From contig JAIXSZ010000053.1 in assembly GCA_027484425.1 (NCBI GenBank), positions 1-55,514 on the forward strand: a DNA stretch of 55,514 nt. The letters run 5' to 3'. Below the pieces are notes generated by a model. It made no database searches, was not told the DNA's origin, and saw only the letters and a list, made by a program, of their open reading frames with translations. The translations under genes and the position numbers were made by a program. Positions 55,201 through 55,514 of this stretch are shown here, piece by piece. How positions within the stretch are numbered: position 1 is the stretch's first letter; every line of letters starts with the position of its first letter. The DNA is from Sphingobacteriales bacterium (GTDB taxonomy: Bacteria > Bacteroidota > Bacteroidia > Chitinophagales > Chitinophagaceae).

Positions 55201-55514
55201 CAGCAGCCCAATTTGTAATGGTGGTACTGTGACGCTCACTGCAAATCCTGCAGGTGGTGCTAATACATTCAACTGGAGTGGTGCTGCTCTTGCTGCTACC
55301 ACCCTAGCTAACCCAACTGCAACTCCTTCTGTAACTTCAGTTTACTCACTCACCGTAAGTGATGGGTCTACTCAACCAGGTTGTACTCCAGCTGCTGTAT
55401 ACACTACCTCAGTAACAGTTAAATCTACGCCTACGGCTGCACCTTCTAACAATGGTTACATCTGCTTAGGTGGTACAGTATCTCTATCAGCTAACCCTGC
55501 TGGTGGTGCTAATA
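46292..55514 (+). CDS. Giant secreted Ig-repeat surface protein, 3'-truncated by the window end
   Basis: A single open frame of 3074 codons to the window edge with no stop seen. Signal peptide about 1-26 (YKAVTRIIIILLVALTSVVNA). An N-terminal beta-sandwich region (about 27-207) precedes about 25 BIG_2-like units (consensus GtW-SSN-iAtI-stGvvtG-aGTatIsYsnGCGtpa). They are interrupted by a GEVED domain (about 953-1090, WIDYNQNGLFDASEYY, GETEDYYVNI), two proprotein-convertase P-domains (about 1710-1867 and 2181-2339, each with APNGNILNLFN and GTLTSWSININY) and two near-copies of an Ig-like YYQ-TTSNGTSTA domain. From about 2798 a different, 83-residue PKD-like tandem repeat begins and is still running at the edge. 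The stop and any sorting domain lie outside. Codons favour NNA/AGY except in the last 800 bp. Confidence 0.93.
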   Translation, partial: MNSTIYKAVTRIIIILLVALTSVVNAQTVTLIDPAGAGGFELGTDFPSNGWTVVSPATQFWRIGTAATGFSGTRGAYWGTALANTYALTTSRTGHFYRDVTIPAGATNVVLSWSLKGNGETSWDRLLVYTAPTTVTPVSGTPLSNSTTLAGATLQYTQSSFFSAYTTQSVTLSGFAGTTFRVIFTWQNDASGGTTPPAAIDNISLTYCPLPAANTGTTSVCVGSTTTISNTGSGTWSSSNATIASINSSGVVTGVAAGTATITFTNSCGNTSTTVVTVNPAAGAVSVSGGGTFCVGTSATLSASGGSGGTIYYQNTTSNGTSTAIASASQLISANGTYYFRARTALGCWGTQGSATYNTTTPLPISGNTGSICPATTMALTNASGVGTWTSSNASIATVGLSSGNVSGVDAGTATITFTLTSTGCSVYSVVTVNAAPAAIAGTLTVCPLLNTTLTNSSGTGTWTSGNATIALIGSSDGVVTGVSSGTSNITFTLATTGCSNTTVVTVNPSPAAIGGTLSACVTASSTLSNPTPGGLWTSSNPAIASISSGGVVTAGSTAGTVTISYTVSGCPSLATFAVNGSPDPSITGTTLFCTGTTTTLANAGGVGNWTSSNPGVAIAGATTGIITGATAGTANISYSNGCGTPASIVVTVNQTPTSITGASVACMGITTTYTNGVAGGAWSSSNTGVATINSSTGELTPVSVGTTNITYSLGNGCANAVLNVAVQTAPGGISGSSFLCIGSGSTYLNTSAGGTWSSSNTAIATIGSSSGIANGVTQGTVTISYINGCGTATRAISINAVPTTITGSTLACLSSSTTLSNTSLNGTWSSSNPTVAPVGSTTGIVTGSSVGTATVTYSNGCLPNATIVVSVNSNSTAITGTATVCQGSTTSLSSTPSGGTWISSNGSIASINTSGLVTGINNGTATITYSSGCGTPSTRDVTVNAFATCAPAYCAPVSNCGASDNISNVTFAGINNTTGCADLTLYSTPVASVTQGISSSFTMTVSNGGTEYGAVWIDYNQNGLFDASEYYFVGSGPGFTTTISIPIPTTAKPGITRMRARSRYNATLASTDACTVYTYGETEDYYVNINCNTPAIGGVNTICVGATTTYTNATSGGTWSSSNNGVATINAATGVINGISIGTASITYITNLGCPVYKTITVSQPNATSGSSSVCIGSSTTLTNSSGAGTWASSNVGIASVDAATGIVTGNGAGTANITFTLTSTGCSINRVATVNSLPATITGSLSVCEAISTALSNVSGTGTWISSNTSVAIIGSTTGVATGASSGTSVITFTLTSTGCKTTSVLNVNPSPDPIAGTLSACITATSALSSTSVGGTWSSSNTAIATVNTTGIVTAGATSGTTTISYIVAGCPAVATFAVNGSPSAITGSSTLCAGSTTTLFNAGGTGTWSSSNISIATVDGSGIVTGIAAGTAAISYSNGCGTPASKIVTVLATPSTISGAPVVCAGASSTYSNSIPGGTWSSSSSSVATIVSGTGVLNGITGGTTTITYNLGNGCSAATLAVTINGGPAGITGTTSICTGTSTTLSNVEAGGTWSSSDVLIATINSTTGLTSGINAGTAVISYNNGCGTPATITITVNGAPGTILGTTNGCVGVPTNLTNSATGGTWTSSNTSIATIVSTTGVLTGLSAGTTTITYSNGCGTAATRIQTINATPAAVSISPSPTATICAGTGTVFTASTTPIIPGAFSLSSGTISLAVTDGLAAGVLASLSVSGIPTGSTITGVSVTMNMIHTWISDMIVNLKAPNGNILNLFNQHGGSGDNFTNTIVSSAGSTAISGGTPPYTGTYSPTANIGVGATGNTSNVAAFSSLYSVPNGTWSLVLNDITTPDAGTLTSWSININYVSPPPLTWAPTTGLFTDAGLTTPYTGTDLATVYASPAATSVYTVSATLPSTGCSSNTTATVTVNPTPSAITGTLSACIGGTSTLSSSTPSGTWSSSAPGVASINSAGLVTAGGSAGTTTITYTVAGCFTTATFVVNGSPAAITGTPSVCTGLTSTLSNPGGIGAWSSSNTAVGTVGASTGVVSGLSAGTTLISYSNGCGTPSSVVFTVNQTPSITGGTGICGGITYSPTGVSSGGTWSSSVPAVGTINTTTGAFTGISAGTTTLTYSLANGCTNATYLQGVYVSPSVLTITPSSSTICLGDNVALTGSATPAATGSTNVSSGAISVAVSNLITTGSSSPLSITGVPTGAVITGMTLNFNMTHTFVGDVIINLRAPNGNILNLFNVHGGATANFTNTTVSSTGSTAFAAGTAPYTGTFSATAALAVGPTGNVSNASAFSNLYSVPNGTWQLIVHDVANGDDGTLTSWSININYNLPQSYTWSPSTGLYTDASLSTAYTGDDRTTIYASPAATTTYTATVTLPATGCSRTNNTTVSVNTLPASTTVSTSGTYCGSTTLTATNGGDGTMYYQGTTSNGTSTATPASSQLITTSGTYYFRARSESGCWGPQGSASITINPFPTVPAITGSTTLCDNGNTTLANTTSGGIWTSSNSTVATVGSGSGIVSGESTGTAGITYSVTNEFSCTTEANTIVTVNPLPTVAAITGTFIVCETANSTLSSSTLGGEWTSGTTAVATIGSTTGILTGVIAGTSIISYTATNGFGCSNNAIATITVNPLPTVVSITGPTSVCVGSTISYSTPTTGGVWSTSDISIATISSSGVITGVSSGTVNITYSVTNEYSCTTISTSTITVNPLPTVAAISGVDFMCNGGTSTFSNITSGGDWSSSSIAIATVGTTGDVTAINAGTVTISYSVTNIHGCNTTVVKNVTVNTTPTAAPTNSGPICNGGTVTLTANPGGSTATYTWSGPALSSTTTANPTATPSVTSVYSLTVTNGTTDAGCTPSTVYTTTVTVRPTPTAVPTNNGYICAGGTVTLTANPASGANTFVWSGAALSATGAENPTATPTATAVYSLTVSDGTTDNGCSPATVYTTSVTVNSTPTAAPTNSSPICNGGTVTLTANPAGGANTFNWSGAALAATTLANPTATPSVTSVYSLTVSDGSTQPGCTPAAVYTTSVTVKSTPTAAPSNNGYICLGGTVSLSANPAGGAN
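47144..47383 (+). repeat. Ig-like domain copy 1 (YYQ-TTSNGTSTA type)
   Basis: An Ig-like domain unlike its BIG_2 neighbours: GTFCVGTSATLSA, a YYQNTTSNGTSTA strand, GTYYFRARTALGCWGTQGSA. A near-copy lies at about 53511-53755 in the same gene, 6.4 kb downstream, with many identical codons. Confidence 0.8.
47384..48925 (+). repeat. Super-repeat copy A: seven consecutive Ig units (514 residues)
   Basis: Seven BIG_2-like units whose individual features recur in the same order at 49796-51331: units ending TFTLTSTGC and TFTLATTGC, an SACVTASSTLSN unit ending FAVNGSP, a unit with ANAGGVGNW and ISYSNGCGTPAS, a unit ending YSLGNGCANA, and two further YINGCG/YSNGC units. Confidence 0.85.
49796..51331 (+). 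repeat. Super-repeat copy B: seven consecutive Ig units (512 residues)
   Basis: Matches copy A unit by unit (TFTLTSTGC, TFTLTSTGC, SACITATSALSS with FAVNGSP, FNAGGTGTW with ISYSNGCGTPAS, YNLGNGCSAA, YNNGCGTPA, YSNGCGTAA) and differs in length by only two codons over 1.5 kb. This is strong evidence for segmental duplication of the whole block. Confidence 0.85.
51420..51895 (+). repeat. Proprotein-convertase P-domain copy 1 inside giant gene 2
   Basis: About 158 residues with the P-domain pattern: paired strands LSVSGIPTGSTITGVSVTMN, DMIVNLKAPNGNILNLFN, VGATGNTSN, a Tyr-Ser-x-Pro-Asn-Gly-Thr-Trp strand and DAGTLTSWSININY. Very similar to copy 2. Confidence 0.78.
52097..52747 (+). repeat. Super-repeat partial copy C: three Ig units
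   Basis: Three units that parallel the third to fifth units of copies A and B: SACIGGTSTLSS ending FVVNGSP, NPGGIGAW with ISYSNGCGTPSS, and a unit ending YSLANGCTNA. Placed between the two P-domains. Confidence 0.78.
52833..53310 (+). repeat. Proprotein-convertase P-domain copy 2 inside giant gene 2
   Basis: About 159 residues aligning along its length with copy 1 (LSITGVPTGAVITGMTLNFN, DVIINLRAPNGNILNLFN, VGPTGNVSN, YSVPNGTW, DDGTLTSWSININY). Together with the surrounding units it marks a second duplicated segment. Confidence 0.78.
53511..53755 (+). repeat. Ig-like domain copy 2 (YYQ-TTSNGTSTA type)
   Basis: Near-copy of the domain at 47144-47383 (YYQGTTSNGTSTA, ASSQLITTSGTYYFRARS, GCWGPQGSA). 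Found after the second P-domain. Confidence 0.8.
54683..55514 (+). repeat. 249-bp tandem array of PKD/Ig-like units, continuing past the window
   Basis: Units begin with a cctac(a/t/g)gcy codon block at 54683, 54932, 55181 and 55430: three intervals of exactly 249 bp (83 codons). Each has a PTAAPTN, ICNGGTVTLTANP, WSGAAL, YSLTVSDGTT, TTSVTV pattern. The fourth unit is cut by the window end, so the true copy number is unknown. Confidence 0.9.

Noticed and set aside
27541..55514. CRISPR or similar repeat-spacer array in the repetitive parts
   Set aside because: Repeats are protein-coding, 216-249 bp long, in frame, degenerate and without unique spacers of constant length.
1..55514. tRNA, rRNA or known riboswitch
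   Set aside because: I saw no cloverleaf-like or rRNA sequence and no recognisable riboswitch structure by eye; a tRNAscan or Rfam search would be decisive.
1..55514. Mobile element, prophage or defence system
   Set aside because: No transposase, integrase, phage structural gene, inverted-repeat ends or defence-type gene cluster could be recognised; the window is mainly housekeeping genes plus surface proteins.

Overview
The window is a chromosomal stretch of a Bacteroidota bacterium, most likely from the Chitinophagales/Chitinophagaceae side. The signs are: many start sites preceded by the Bacteroidota -7 promoter element TAnnTTTG, almost no Shine-Dalgarno sequences, several secreted proteins ending in a type IX secretion system (T9SS) type A sorting domain, PorT-like outer-membrane barrels, a BshC bacillithiol ligase, and giant Ig-repeat surface proteins. 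I see no rRNA or tRNA genes, CRISPR array, insertion sequence, integrase or prophage genes.

Layout. 1-2865: the 3' part of an Hsp70 chaperone (HscA-like) and a monofunctional aspartate kinase. 2944-10037: mostly envelope genes: a T9SS-sorted protein with a CxxxxCH motif, a small membrane protein, a periplasmic thioredoxin-like protein, the AAA+ ATPase RarA, an M48 lipoprotein protease and a large T9SS-sorted HExxHxxGxxH metalloprotease. 10193-14691: potassium transporter Kup (TTG start), an ACMSD-type decarboxylase with every active-site residue aligned to human numbering, and a PLP-dependent Cys/Met-metabolism enzyme. 14882-16944: three tandem PorT-like barrel genes, each with its own promoter. 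17084-20099: a GT-C-like membrane glycosyltransferase, a lipoprotein and an unknown secreted protein. 20251-26358 (all minus): ispF, a delta-60-repeat T9SS protein, hutU, pdhB, a lipoprotein and a biotin carboxyl carrier protein.

26953-33513 encodes a 2186-residue secreted protein with 19 closely spaced BIG_2-like Ig units of about 72 residues. The repeat phase is exactly 216 bp over ten consecutive intervals, and the gene ends in a T9SS sorting domain. 33740-45870 is a compact run of mostly housekeeping genes: dusB, a DoxX-like/HxlR divergent pair plus phosphoesterase, pyk, bshC, a START protein, a Nudix hydrolase, pyrE, a secreted DNA/RNA nuclease, two different 2-oxoglutarate/Fe(II) oxygenases (IPNS-like and AlkB) and an EamA transporter.

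46292 to the window end is one continuous open frame of at least 3074 codons, cut by the window edge. It is a second giant surface protein with about 25 BIG_2-like units, a GEVED domain, two proprotein-convertase P-domains, an internal 512-514-residue super-duplication, and a 249-bp-phased tandem array still running at the edge. The two giants are the most unusual part of the window. They share an architecture but differ visibly in synonymous codon choice, and the second records several layers of internal duplication. Their role (adhesion, gliding, matrix or biofilm) is inference.

Several promoter motifs fall inside or downstream of the longest possible reading frames, so I moved those gene starts to the first ATG/GTG after the motif. 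A few transcripts appear nearly leaderless.
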